Counted from the stretch's first letter, positions 23,577 to 35,239 are shown. The stretch is DNA of 64,000 bases from Epiperipatus broadwayi (GCA_028023455.1 JAQFVV010006551.1:45001-109000), one strand, 5' to 3'. The notes: generated by a model not told the origin, from the sequence alone. A program made the numbers and translations.

Positions 23577-24149
23577 TTAAATATTTTTACTTGTAACTTT
23601 TTTCTTTTAGACAGAAAAAAGTTGCAAGTAAAAATATTTAAAAACTTTTAAAGTAGAAATTAAAAGTTCTTAACTATTTTTACTTGTAATTTTTTTCTGT
23701 CTAAAAGTTTCTCCATGTATATATGTGTATAAAAGAAAACATACACCTACATAACACAGACATACAATTATTTAGCTTTCATTGGAATTTAGTTCATAAG
23801 TCATGTCATTAACAAGAAAATGATTTTTACAATTGATTAGAAAGTTGAAGACTTTCTCAAATCATTTTTGCTGTGAAACGAACAGGTTACACTTCTGTTT
23901 CATTATCTTTTTCTAAATCTTTTATGGTATCTAAATTTATTGCCAAACCTTTTTCCAACAGGAATTTAAAGTATGTAAAATTTAATGTGTGTATATAAAA
24001 TGGGGAAATCCCGATTTTAAATGAAATATGAACTTCTTTATAGCATAAAAGAAAACTGCATAAAAAAGATGTTAAGAAGAAACATGAATCGCATAACTTC
24101 AAAATTGCATTAAAAAAATCTGCATATAATGAGACCCAGGTGTATTACA

Positions 24150-25165
24150 TTTAATCTTCATTTTGCAGGTATTTAATATTATAATTGCACTATGAATGAA
24201 CAGATGCTGATCTCCACTTCTGATGGTATGCTGAATAAATAAACTGAGTTAAATTCTCAGTTCAAACACTGCATTGACATTACAAAACCATATCTGTAGA
24301 TGAAATCAATTCGCATAAACAATATTACAATTGTTACATTTTATATTTCATTACTGAAACATTTTGTTCACACAAAATAGCCATTTTTATTAGGGTAATA
24401 TTAAGGTGGCTTTGATCGCTATGAACTACTTTTTCATCCCCTTAACAAATTCTCATTAATCCTGTTCAGTTTTTTTGAACAAATATAATCCTACTTACCC
24501 CATTATTTTTATAGTTAATTTTAAAACAAATAAAAAAATAAGAAAGAGCTTAGGTTTGCATCTATGAAGGTCAGAATATCAGTGAGTGAATTCAAATTAT
24601 TCAGTCCCCTTTATAATCTCAAACAATTGATGTCATTTTCCATCATAAAACCTAAAGTTATGCTCTTTATTCACTCTTTTACCGAAATAACCCTGTGTTA
24701 TTAATAATAAAATGGGGAAAAAATATTACATATATCATATAAATATAACAACACACACATTTAAGATATTAAACAACCATGTGTATTGTGTATAATCTGT
24801 CATTCATGAATACAAAAATATATATAATAAAGGGGCAATAATAATTTTATTAAAAATCATAAACATTATTATTTATATATGCATTTAAAATAAATAAAAT
24901 TAATTCATATTGTAATAATAACGCATTTCCTTGCCTTAATATTTAATTGTCACAATAACCTATTTTACTGCTCTTGGTCTAATACATTCTCTATTAAAAT
25001 CAACAACGAATTATACATATATATATATAATTGACATTGTATCATATACTGAATTTACACCAAATTTCAGTTGGCACAATATATATATAAATTCAAACAA
25101 TAATATATTATTTAAAATTATAATTACGAAAGTAGCTAAAAAAATTAAAATGCAACAGCAATATT
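24150..25165. other. Non-coding AT-rich stretch
   Basis: No gene, RNA or repeat boundary is recognised. (TA)n tracts lie near 25020 and 25080. Confidence 0.45.
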
Positions 25166-25169
25166 TGGA

Positions 25170-25960
25170 AAATTAACATTCAAAAGGGTGTAAGGAAGGA
25201 GGACTCCATAACACCAAAACTTTTTACAGCAATTTTGCAAGTAATATTTTGGGCATTAAAATGGAAAGCTAAGGAATTAAAAGCAAACACAGATTTTAAA
25301 ATCGTTTACATTTTGCAGATGATGTAATTGAATTTGTAAATAAAAACATTTTAGACCGTCAGAAAATGATGCAACATTTATTATATGAAAGTAACAAAGT
25401 ATCAAAAAAAGATGAATTAAAAGAAGTTAACAATTTCAAATATCTTAGTCAGATTAATAATGCAGGAGAAAGCATAATGGATGAAACTAAACTTGGCTGG
25501 AGTGATTATGGAAGAAATAACGTAATATTAAATGAAAATGCATATATATGTTTGAAATAAAAGGTTTTTAATAGATGCGGTTTACCATTTTTATTTATGG
25601 AATTGAGACTTGCACACTTATCCACAGACAAATACTGTGACTTCAGACTACTCAATGAAGTATGTAGATTTTATGTTAAAAACAACAAAAAGAAATTGAA
25701 GAAGAAATACATGAGTGAGAAAACAGACAGGAGTTACTGACTTGATTAAAAGAATTAAGAGACTAAAGTGAAGCTGGGTTAGACATACTGTTAGAAGAGA
25801 TTATACTAGATTATTAGTTGAAATCTTAAACTGGATTCCACAAGACTGTAAAAGATCTGTGAGATGGATGGATGAAATAAAGAAAAGTATGTTGGGATAA
25901 TGTAGAAAAAAGAGACAAGAGATTGGACAAACTGGATTAAACTTGAAGTGACCTTCATCT
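25170..25960 (+). pseudogene. RTE-type LINE fragment
   Basis: Frames across this region match the RT downstream part of the larger RTE copy at 52.6-53.5 kb: SITPKLFTAIL-like sequence near 25205, then ELKEVNNFKYLSQINNAGES (25396-25455), KLGWSDYGRNN and KVFNRCGLP (near 25560). The 3' portion resembles WMDEIKK and DWTNW, typical of the RTE C-terminus. Stops and a deletion break it. Confidence 0.7.
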
Positions 25961-26269
25961 TGTCATGCATCAATAAGAATTGAAAATGACATAATATTAA
26001 CATATATAAATTCCAAATAGATTTATTATCTCTTTTGATAATCAATCTATGAGTTATCTAAAAAAATTTAAATGATGTGTTTATGTGTAATAAAGACAGT
26101 GAAAGAGTTGAGACTCAACACAGACATGGTATAACTGTAATTAATATTGACAATTATATAAATTAAATTTTGGATCTCATATATTTTCATAAGTAATAGG
26201 TAATTAGTGAAATGATTTAAATTATACAATCATTGACTAATACTATCCACACATATACCTGCACTTGAC

Positions 26270-26880
26270 TTACATCTTCACCATCAATGTCACAATATAT
26301 ATCATTCTCCTCATTGTTATTATTTTTTTTCCACATTACTCAAGAACACTTCCTTATTTTTTGTCAATCCATGTCACATGTGGTCTCATTCTACATCTTG
26401 TACAATATTAAAATCCAGTTTAAGATTTCAACTATCTTTTATCTTCACTTCTAGCAATATGTCTATTCCAATTCCACTTTATTCTACTAATTAATTCAAT
26501 GATACGTGTAACACTTGTTTGTTTTCTCACTCACATATTTTGTTTTTAATCTTCTTTTGTTACTCTGAATATACTTCTCTCCATACTTCATTGAGTGAGC
26601 AGAAAACTCTGTATGGTTCTTTTATTGTGTCCAAGTATCAGATTCATAACACATTTATTTAAAACCTTTCTTTTCAAATACATAGGTATATTTCTTTTTA
26701 ATATTAAATTATTTCTACCAAAAATACTCCAAACAAGTTTAATTTTATGATTAATTTTATCCATTATGTTTTCACCTGCAATAATAATCTGACCATGTAT
26801 TTGTAATTGTTGACTACTTTTAGCTTATCATTATCAATCTTTATTTTCTTATTTTAAGAAAATCTATTGAACACTATTTT
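26270..26880 (-). pseudogene. RTE-type LINE fragment, opposite strand
   Basis: The minus strand contains the same RTE C-terminal stretch: KIKIDNDKLKVVNNYKYM near 26800-26850, LNEVWREVYS near 26570-26600, and a region equivalent to the RPHVRWMDEI segment near 26380. It points toward the plus-strand fragment ending at 25960, so the two lie tail to tail. It is heavily decayed. Confidence 0.6.
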
Positions 26881-26899
26881 ATCTTTTACTCTTGCAACA

Positions 26900-27393
26900 T
26901 TTCCTGAAGTATTTGTAAATGTAAATTAATATGAAATTAAATTATGACATAGTAGTTATACCTACTTTCAATGCTCATGATCCCATATCTGAATCTAGGT
27001 GGAATATAAATGTTTAATAAACTAAAAATTTATAATAAACTTAGAATTTTTGACATGTGTAGATGACCTAATTATTTTAACATAAATGATTATCTAGCCA
27101 TCTATGTTCAAAGAAGAAAATAAAGAAGAATAGTATTAATATTCATCATCAAAAACACCAATAATTCTTTTATGTGTTACTTTTAGGCTATGTGATGCCA
27201 TTTTATCTTTAGTGTATATACTCACACGTTTAATATATAAAAATATTTTAGTAACAAATAATCATAGCTTTAAATTAATGTAATTAAAAAGGAAGTAACT
27301 ACCTCCAATTGAGTTATGTAAGTGAAAATATCAATCCAACTTTTAAAAGTTCTATTGTTATGTAAGTTTAATTTTTTGTTGTTGTTTTAAACA
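26900..27393. other. Non-coding AT-rich stretch
   Basis: No gene, RNA or repeat boundary is recognised. Confidence 0.4.
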
Positions 27394-27405
27394 ATATAGT
27401 AAATT

Positions 27406-27615
27406 CAAATAGTCAAATAAGAGTCATAGATCACTTGACCCTACTCTCTTAAGCTTGTAAGTTATAAACAGTGAGGATTTCCAATTCCTTAACAAGCTTT
27501 GTGATAAATGCTTAGCTAGAGAAAGCATTTAAAATATTTCTGTCATGACCCCCCCCTCCCAAACCTCTGATCATGGTTTTGTGCTCTGGCACTCCTCAGA
27601 GAGGTGCTAGGATAG
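27406..27615 (-). mobile_element. Family B ribozyme element, monomer, 12-bp target duplication
   Basis: ATATAGTAAATT at 27394-27405 and 27616-27627 flanks a 210-bp insert. The insert carries AGAGTCATAGATCACTTGAC, CAGTGAGGATTTCCAATTCC, a poly(C) run and a hammerhead-like core. The copy at 49183-49352 has the same blocks in inverted order relative to the window. It is short and lacks any coding frame, so it is non-autonomous. Confidence 0.8.
27560..27612 (-). ncRNA. Hammerhead ribozyme motif (family B), one core base mutated
   Basis: On the minus strand: CCTCT, CTGAGGA, stem II GTGC-CAGA-GCAC (perfect four pairs), AAAA where GAAA is expected (G12 to A), stem III ACC-AT-GAT, cleavage after C, AGAGG. 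Stem I CCTCT/AGAGG is perfect. The G12 change should strongly reduce or abolish cleavage, so this is probably a recently inactivated ribozyme. Confidence 0.6.
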
Positions 27616-28075
27616 ATATAGTAAATTTGCTTCATTATTTTCTTTTTTGTTCTGACTAAATAATCTGAAATCTACATTAATATATTCAGAGAATGAACAA
27701 CAAAACACCAAAATCACCCTATGGCTTAAAACTATGTCAGAAAACTATGCTAATATAATAACATAACTAAAAAATAGATTGACATCATTTTATCTGTTCA
27801 TAGTTGTTGATGTTACATAACTCTGTGGGATGTAGTTACTTCCATTTCATTTACATAAGCATATTTACATACACATAATTATATATATATAATATTATTT
27901 TTGGTCCCTATTTTTGGGGGATTGTGACTACCATTAAATAAGTAAAGAATATCATTTCAAAAAATCATAACATAAATCATTCAAGCAATAACACATAGAA
28001 CCTTACAAACAAGTTTATTCAATTATGGGGGTTCTAGTAGATAAAAAATATAAAATCATTAATTATTGTGATTAT

Positions 28076-28209
28076 AACATATAATAACCACATTCCACTC
28101 TTTTTACACTTTAAAGCAAAATATATTTATTAATTTTAGTTTCGACTGTTCCTAGCAGTCTTCGTCAGATCTTATTATCTACTAAAACTTTCTTTCCTCT
28201 ACCATTTTG
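28076..28209 (-). mobile_element. 134-bp ribozyme-bearing insert with 15-bp target duplication (family E)
   Basis: AATTATTGTGATTAT occurs identically at 28061-28075 and 28210-28224. The 134-bp insert contains almost nothing but a hammerhead-like core at 28139-28168 and AT-rich flanks. The perfect duplication indicates a young insertion. Confidence 0.8.
28139..28168 (-). ncRNA. Hammerhead-like core (family E), stem III altered
   Basis: The minus strand reads CTGACGA, one extra A, stem II GACTG-CTAGGAA-CAGTC (five pairs), GAAAC, then TAAAATTA. Sister copies have GAAACTGTA here, so the minimal stem III and cleavage site seem to be lost or changed. Stem I is not obvious. Confidence 0.5.
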
Positions 28210-28247
28210 AATTATTGTGATTATTAGTTTTAAAAAATGTCCATCTA

Positions 28248-28353
28248 GTCAAGTGTTGTTAGCTGAGAGGTCATCACAGCCACCTTGCAAGCAAGTAGTT
28301 GGTTGCAGATGGTTGTGGGTTCGCCTCCCAGCTGATGCTATGACATATGGGGA
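28248..28353 (+). mobile_element. tRNA-derived SINE with 16-bp target duplication
   Basis: The flanks AAAAAATGTCCATCTA at 28232-28247 and 28354-28369 are identical. The body has TTAGCTGAGAGGTCATCACA, CACCTTGCAAGCAAG as anticodon arm and GGGTTCGCCTCCC as B box. A small insertion (GTTGGTTGCAGATGG) lies between anticodon arm and B box, as also in the minus-strand copy at 29.7 kb, so these two form a subfamily. The open frame across it is not a gene. Confidence 0.85.
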
Positions 28354-28469
28354 AAAAAATGTCCATCTAAAAGATCAATGCAATTTCTTGGTACAATTTT
28401 GTTTCTTAAAAAAAAATGATGACCTTTTTGATTTTTATTTGGTAATGAGTCGTACATCTAAATAGGATT

Positions 28470-29660
28470 CACCAAAGAAAATGAGAGAAACTATTGATAC
28501 TTTTTCAAAACGAGTCTATATCAAAAAAATGATGATAAATGTAAATTAAATTCAATTTACAAATAATTTTAGTCTACTTATCAGAAGGTGTTGATATTAT
28601 ATCGAGATTTTTTTATATAGTATAACCCTCCTTTCACAATTTTACAGTTTTTTTAATTTTGCCTTTTATGGCAAGAATTTTTGATGTTGTTTTATGTGTT
28701 TTATTGACAGAACCGTACAACAATTTTTAAATTTTCTTTTCTTAACAAGTTGATGTTATATAAGAATCAAACAAATGTCATTACAATAGTATTGTAGACG
28801 AATCCAGATAATATAAGTTTTATGTTTGTTGTCAAAAAAAATCTTCATTTTAACATATTTAACAATATGTATATAAACACGTGTATGCTTATGTGTATTT
28901 ACATGTTAGTATTATTTATAATAAATATTTACATACTTGGAAAGATTAAATATACTATGTATAACTTTTTAAATACCTGGAATAAAAAATAGTTTGTTTT
29001 CTTTTTTTGCTTTCTAAATTAGATTACTTCAAAATAATTAAAGTAAAATCAAATTTTTGGCACATAACTGGTATTCACTTATATTAAAGCCAACTTAAAT
29101 TTTTGGTAAAAGGAAATTGGAGATCAGCCATTTAACTGTCTTTTACAATTTAAAATATTCACTAGTCCTATTAATATAAAGAAATATATATTTTATTAAG
29201 CCTGTATATTTATATGTATACAGCAATACGCACACAGAATGTGAAAAGTTTAACCAAAAATGATGTTTTGGGGGTTTTACGTCATAATTTATGTATTTTA
29301 AATAAAAAAAATAAAAACTTTAATGATATAATGAAAATATTTATTTTAATCAGATAGCAGTATTTTGTTTTATTTATTTTTTCCCCTACATATTTTTCAT
29401 TTAAAAATCATTGAACTATGTTGACACTTAAATAACCTTCAAACATCCTTTTATAAAATACTTAATATCATTTCTGATTTCAATTAAAACAACACTAGTT
29501 TAAATATAGTATGAATTTGAATATTAGTTTTACAGTTTCTAAATTTATTCTAATTTTGATCATAAAATAAACACTGAATGTTGTAATATATTTTTTCCTT
29601 TTTGTATAATGAATTTTTTTTAATAAAAAAATATGTGTGATCACATTTTTAAGTGTTTAT
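28470..29660. other. Non-coding AT-rich stretch
   Basis: No gene, RNA or repeat boundary is recognised. Confidence 0.45.
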
Positions 29661-29671
29661 TAAGTAATTCG

Positions 29672-29790
29672 TGTATTTTCTTTTTCATGTGTCATAGCAT
29701 CGGCCGGGACGCGAACCCACAACCGTCTGCAACCAACTACTTGCTTGCAAGGCGGCTGCGATGACCGCTCGGCTAACAACGCTTGATGTG
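29672..29790 (-). mobile_element. tRNA-derived SINE
   Basis: On the minus strand it reads CAAGCGTTGTTAGCCGAGCG, an anticodon arm CGCCTTGCAAGCAAG, GGGTTCGCGTCCC as B box, and a tail in AAAAAGAAAA. GTGTATT occurs just outside both ends, a short possible target duplication. It belongs to the same subfamily as the copy at 28.25 kb. Confidence 0.8.
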
Positions 29791-29899
29791 TATTCCCTAA
29801 TCCAACTTTCCTGCAATTTATGTTCACAATTTGTTTCACAAAACTGTTTACACACACACACTCATCTCTCTCTCTATATATATATAAAAGATAATTATC

Positions 29900-30590
29900 T
29901 ATTGTCATTGATTCAAATTATTCGATAAATTGTAAATATCAACGAAAAAATGTAAATTATTACAATGTTACTAAGTGAATAAAAATTTAATATTAATATA
30001 TTAATCATAAACACTAGCTTACATGAATATGTAGTGTATTAACTGCAATCTATAACAAAAATTCTAAACGAAAATAATATTTTTTTCAAAAATGTTGTAC
30101 ACATTATTTAATAATGAATACAGTATTTAATGGTTTTTTTAAAATATATATTTTATTAATAAATAATGTGGTATTTTAATTGTTCATTTTCTTAAAAATA
30201 TATCATTTCTTAAAAATTTATATATATATATATAGTGGCCATATATGTTTAAATGATATGATTCCATTTTAATCATTTTATTTACCTAATTCACATATTA
30301 TGGATAAATAATAACGAGGACATTACAATTGTTTTGATATGTGTTTCAATTGTCAAAGGTAATTCTGAAAAGAATTGCATTTTGGAAAACAATTTCTTTT
30401 ATTGAAGTTTAAAGGAGTGTAATAAAATATTGTATTCCATTTTATGCTTTTTAATTCAGCATTGTCTTTTATTATAATGCCTCTAGTATTATATTAGATT
30501 TTTATGATATACATGTATGCATACACCCATAATTATATTACTAGAGAAAAAAATACTACAATTACATAATTGTTTGTATGTACATAGGAA
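29900..30590. other. Non-coding AT-rich stretch
   Basis: No gene or element boundary is recognised. A (TA)n run lies at about 30220-30235. Confidence 0.4.
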
Positions 30591-30599
30591 AGTATATAT

Positions 30600-30845
30600 A
30601 TATGAGCATGGACTGGACATATTGCTAGAAGAGATGATAATAGATGGACAATTGAAATCTTAAACGGGATTCCAAGAGATTGTAAAAGACCCAGAAAGAG
30701 ACCACATGTGAGATGGATGGATGAAATAAGAAAGTGTGCAGGGGTGGTGTGGAGAAGCTAAAGATCAGAGAAGATGGATTAAACTTGGAGAGACCTTCAT
30801 CCTGCAGTGGATTGATAATGGTTGATGATGATGATGATGATTCAT
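30600..30845 (+). pseudogene. RTE-type LINE 3' end fragment
   Basis: The frame gives WTGHIARRDDNRWTIEILNG, RDCKRPRKRP and HVRWMDEIRKCAGVVW, the very C-terminus of an RTE-type polyprotein. It ends in a (GAT)n tail at 30818-30842, a usual RTE terminus. This is a strongly 5'-truncated copy. Confidence 0.8.
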
Positions 30846-30857
30846 ACTTGTGTATAA

Positions 30858-31710
30858 ATTAATATAAAACACAGTAAGTAAATCACCCTGTCCCATAATA
30901 TAAATTAAAAGCACTCTAAATGTTTGAAAAAATATCAAGAATAGAATAAATCGAGAGCTCTGAAGTTTATAATCAGACTTTTGTCAACATCGTTGGTAAT
31001 TCATTGTGAAATAGATTTTATCAACCAGATTGAATATGTCACTTAAGAGTTATTAAACTCATAATTAATTTTATAAGATTGGAGACATTATCTAAATTTA
31101 GCACCTTGATTGTAATAAATAAACAAGATTTAATATGTGAACCTTAAATTAAATACAGACAAATGTATATGTAAACAAAGGGAGTAAATCACTCTCTTCT
31201 AGTGCATGATTTAAAAGCACTTTAAATGTTGAACAAAGAACCAAGAATAGAATGAATCCACATATTCTTAGTAGCTCTGATGATTATAAAACATAACCTT
31301 ATCAATGTTCGTAGTAATTCCCAGTGAAATTAATTTATCAACCAGATGGAATATAATGCTTAAGAGTTACTAAACTTATAATCAATTATACAAGATTGAG
31401 GATAGCATCTCTCTTTTAACACCTTGATTTTAATAATTAAATACATTTTAATATCTAAGGTATTAAAAAAGTGATGCTATCTCCAATCTTGTGTATCTTA
31501 TTATGGGTTTAATAATTATAAAGTGCTATATTCCATCTAGGTGATAAATTAATTTTACTCAGAATTAACAACAATGTTGAGAAAGGTGTGCCTAAAAACA
31601 TCAGAACTCCCAAGAGTAGATGGATTTATTCTATTTTTGATCCTTTGTTCAACATTTAGATTGTTTTAATTCATATCCTGGAAGGAAGTGATTTACTCTT
31701 TTTGTTTACA
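30858..31710. repeat. ~305-bp repeat family: two direct units and one inverted unit
   Basis: Units start near 30870 and 31180 (AGTAAATCACxCT, AAAAGCACTxTAAATGTT, AGAATAGAATGAATCCA), followed by an inverted unit at about 31440-31710. The same family forms an array at 49.03-50.04 kb. Each unit contains TAGCTCTGATG(A/T)TTATAA but lacks a following GAAA, so no hammerhead can be assigned. The architecture is like that of the trimer at 20.2 kb. Confidence 0.7.
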
Positions 31711-32046
31711 AATATAAATATAAAGAATTTAACCATTATTCTTGCTGTCAGAAAATTAGCATAGTAGGCAATGAATAAAAGATAGAAAAAATAAATTAAA
31801 AAAGCATAGTACTTGTTAATTCTTAAGAAATTTAATAGTATACATCTGAACATGTTCTAGTTTTAGGCTTTGGTATTTATTTCCTGGAGATGTTTGACAT
31901 GAATCTAGTAATAAACTATCTGCAATCTGTTATTAAGACACCATCAGTAAAAAGAATCCATTTTTGAATTAACAATATATTGCTGATATTTTATTGGTTT
32001 ATTTAATTGGCTGTTTCTATGTAATTTACTTACAAGTATATGATTT

Positions 32047-32136
32047 GTCAAGCGTTGGTGGCCTAGCAGTTAGCATAGCTGCCTTTCAAGCAGCTGTCCC
32101 AGGTTCGCTTCTCAGCCAACTCTTTGACATATAAAA
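32047..32136 (+). mobile_element. tRNA-derived SINE with 13-bp target duplication
   Basis: AAGTATATGATTT lies at 32034-32046 and 32137-32149. The tRNA-like body has GGTGGCCTAGCAGTTAGCAT (A box), CTGCCTTTCAAGCAG (anticodon arm, loop reading TTC) and CAGGTTCGCTTCTC (B box), then a short tail. At 90 bp it is one of the shortest SINEs one could have. Confidence 0.85.
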
Positions 32137-32149
32137 AAGTATATGATTT

Positions 32150-33870
32150 AACTAATATTACATAATGGTCTGTTATAACACTGAAAAAAATAACTAGATA
32201 ATTGAACCTGTAAGAAGCTACAATACTAACAAAAAGACTATCGTAAAATTATTTTCCTTGTTAATATATGGATTTGCTACAACATGAGTATGACATTACA
32301 TAAGTCAAGACCATTTATGTAGGCATAATGAGTATTTAGATTATATACACTACAAACAATAGAGATCAAAAAATAATGATAAATAAAAATATTTACATAA
32401 AATTTAATAGTGGAAATAAAGGTTGGTTTTGAAAAGATAAAAAGCAATAAGCTCAATATGATTTTATGAAATAAAATTTCAATATAATATTAAACTATTA
32501 ATATTGAATCAACTAATATTCTTTGAAAAAACTTATATAAAATAAATATTACCTTAAATTTGCAGATTCAGATAAAAAATAACAGTTAACTTTATTAGCT
32601 ACAGCTGAAGAACATGGACTAATTTTACAAAAAGATAAAAAGAGGATGAAAATTAGAAATAAGGACAGCAAAACAGCCAAAAAGAATGACAACTAAATTA
32701 AAAATAATCTTTTAAAAATATTATAAAAATATAGAAGAGAGTATAATGCAGAAAAATAAGAAAAAAACTAAAACAAAAAACAAACAAATGACAGATAACA
32801 TTAAAGGCAGAAATAGAAAAAAAAAACATAAACGGTTTGGAGAAATTACTTTTATAAAATAGTGATGAATCTAAGAAGTTTTTAGTGGTGTTATGTTTTC
32901 TTTACTTATAATGAAACAAACTTGAAAAGCAGAGCAATTTGATAGTGTTCCATATAGAAAAAAAGCATTCAGTGAATGAAATGAAAATAAAAATTCTGGA
33001 ATAGGATTCTAGCAGCATTGATGATATCCCCATTTTTTTGGAAAATTTTTATGAAATTAAGTAAAGCGATAAACAAAATATAAGCAATATAATGACAGAT
33101 CAGTTGGAAAATTTGCCTGATATCATTGCAAATAGTTATTATTCATATTTTTTTGTATACTCAGTAAAATTATTCTTAATGAATTGGACTCAAGGTTCAT
33201 AAAAGTATTCTCTCAATTTGTTCCAGATAATAGGGATGTATTTTCATCATTTTTATAAAGAGATAAGAGATCATATAAGCAAGATTGAAAATGTTCATGG
33301 GAGTGCTATTAAGTAACTATCCAGGTGGACAATATTTTACTATTTGGTAATTATATACAAAGAAGACACAATTTAAATGGAAAGAAGACCCTGCCTGTAT
33401 AGAAAATGTACACACCCTCCCCCAAATAAAAATAATTAATAAAGAACTATAAAAAACAATGTAATGGAGTAAAATTTCTTTATCACTTGCATTATCATGC
33501 TCTGGTTTGAAAAAGGATAAAATATTGCATCCGTAAAATAAGCTTTAATATTCTTTATAAATAAGATAAATAATAATTATACAGATCTGTGGTGACAGTA
33601 GTTTGTTTGTAGTTATGTGTTGGACTGTTTCTACTATTTCATTGAATTGTTAAATATTATTAGAAAAATTCAAACATTATTTATATTTTTCTGATTACAA
33701 TCAAGTATTAGTAATAATACACATGTTAGCATGAAATATATTTTTATAATTAGTATTTTTTTCTATTTTTGAGATATTGTTGACTTGACTAATATACCAA
33801 GTATAAAAATTGAATGAAAGCAGTGTCATTAAATTCTTGTGTAATGAATTTAAATGAAGTTCTTTTTAAT
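32150..33870. other. Non-coding AT-rich stretch
   Basis: I see no convincing coding frame. A-rich tracts near 32640-32830 look purine-biased but do not match any element that I know. Confidence 0.4.
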
Positions 33871-33876
33871 TAGGCC

Positions 33877-34395
33877 AGGGGTGGGAAAATAGCAGCTCAA
33901 GAGCCACATGCAGCCTGCTAAGAGTTTTATGCAGCCCACCAAGACAATCAGAAAAATATGCCTTGAACTGAGATTTCCTTCCCATGCATGACTGAAGATT
34001 CATCTCATATTTCCCACTAGGATGGCCACGTCAATACACCTGCACAATGTAGATACGATGTGCAGTGCTTTTCCAGTTGATTTGGTTAATTTCAATTTTG
34101 TCTTTGCATTAGCAAATATACACATTTCCAACTTTAGTGAAACCATGAACCTTTTGAAAAAATGCAAAATCGGTGACCTTCCAAAAAAATGCAAAATCGG
34201 TGATGAAAGTCATGTGTTTAATGAAGACTGGATAAACAAATATTTCTTTGGTAATACAGGGAATAAAGCAGTGTGTTTATTGTGTCATGAAAAAAGGTGT
34301 GGCCCTCTGCTAACCTTCACTTTCACAAAATGGCCCCTGATGCGGATGTCTGCCAACCTCTGTGGCCCCCAAGCCAAAACAATTGCCCAACCTTA
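33877..34395 (+). mobile_element. hAT non-autonomous element keeping a BED-finger fragment
   Basis: The left end CAGGGGTGGGAAAAT and the right end, inverted TAAGGTTGGGCAATTG, with GGCCACA on both arms, are imperfect hAT termini. Between them, 34150-34290 encodes VFNEDWINKYFFGNTGNKAV and CLLCHEK, the start of the BED zinc finger of GTF2IRD2-like hAT transposases. The rest of the transposase is deleted. A short internal duplication (AAAAAATGCAAAATCGGTGA twice, 34156-34204) is present. It is a different copy from the hAT at the window start. Confidence 0.7.
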
Positions 34396-34779
34396 AATTA
34401 TGACAATCCCTCTAATTTTGTTGATTTTAATAAGACAAAGTTAATAAGTTGTATCCAAATGTTATTAATTACCACAAAAGATTGACTTATGGAGTATTTT
34501 CTATAGTCATGTGAACATCTTCTTTAATTTTTTTTTATTGTCTCTTTTTCCAATATACTTGTGTCTTTTCCAAATAATTTACATTAATTGGTACATGGAT
34601 GGAAATAACTGTCATGTATTTTTATTTAATATCAACTATTTTTAATATTTTTACTCATTTATGTTTTAACAATAAACTTTATTAATTAAAACATGTTACA
34701 TAGATTACAAATGTTGTTGTTTTAAAACCCCAAATTTTATTTATACCCCAATAACAAGGTTGAGTGAACAGGTTTACAA

Positions 34780-35210
34780 AACCAACAATGAGACAATTTG
34801 AATGAGCTTACATTAATTTTAGGCATCCGGATGCATAGTGATTACAAATTGTCGACCTGCCCACCTGGATCACAGTGCATACATTTGATTGGAATTGGAA
34901 TTAGGTTTTCTAATTAACATGAAAAAGGACAATATGGTATTTTGTATGGTTACCAAGTTTACAGGCAATCAAGGTCAACTAAAAGTAGATCAAATGAACT
35001 TGTAATTAAGACAATCATTTTCTCTAATGTCCTAGTATAAGGTGAACTAATGAATTTACTAGACCAATGCAAATCCAATGGTGGGGGATTTTATGTCGAT
35101 TTAAGGAGTCCAGATCCGCAGTGACTACAAACTGTCAACCTGCCCATCTGGGTCACTTTGTGTACATCCAATAGGGTTTGAAATGAACTTTTGTAGATAT
35201 TTCAATAAAA
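34780..35210 (+). repeat. Two diverged ~270-bp direct repeats, GC-richer
   Basis: The block AGTGATTACAAATTGTCGAC followed by CTGCCCACCTGGATCAC (about 34838-34875) recurs near 35115-35155 (AGTGACTACAAACTGTCAAC, CTGCCCATCTGGGTCAC). The spacing is about 275 bp. They are about 85% identical. I do not recognise the family. Confidence 0.55.
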
Positions 35211-35239
35211 GGTAATAGTATTGACATGTAAAGATAACA

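Larger units (their letters stand above)
22404..24147. mobile_element. TIR element with TA target, host of a ribozyme element
   Basis: TACACCTGGGTCTCATT at the left and its inverse at 24128-24145 form about 18-bp TIRs, each preceded by TA. Inside, a second inverted pair (AGACAGAAAAAAATTACAAG at about 23020 and its inverse near 23690) and a palindrome at 23575-23642 suggest nested insertions. No transposase is seen, so it is non-autonomous. The superfamily is uncertain. Confidence 0.5.

Noticed and set aside
28217-28465. 82-codon plus frame and its 82-codon minus relative at 29660-29908
   Set aside because: Both run through tRNA-derived SINEs; the shared protein stretch is a translation of the SINE.
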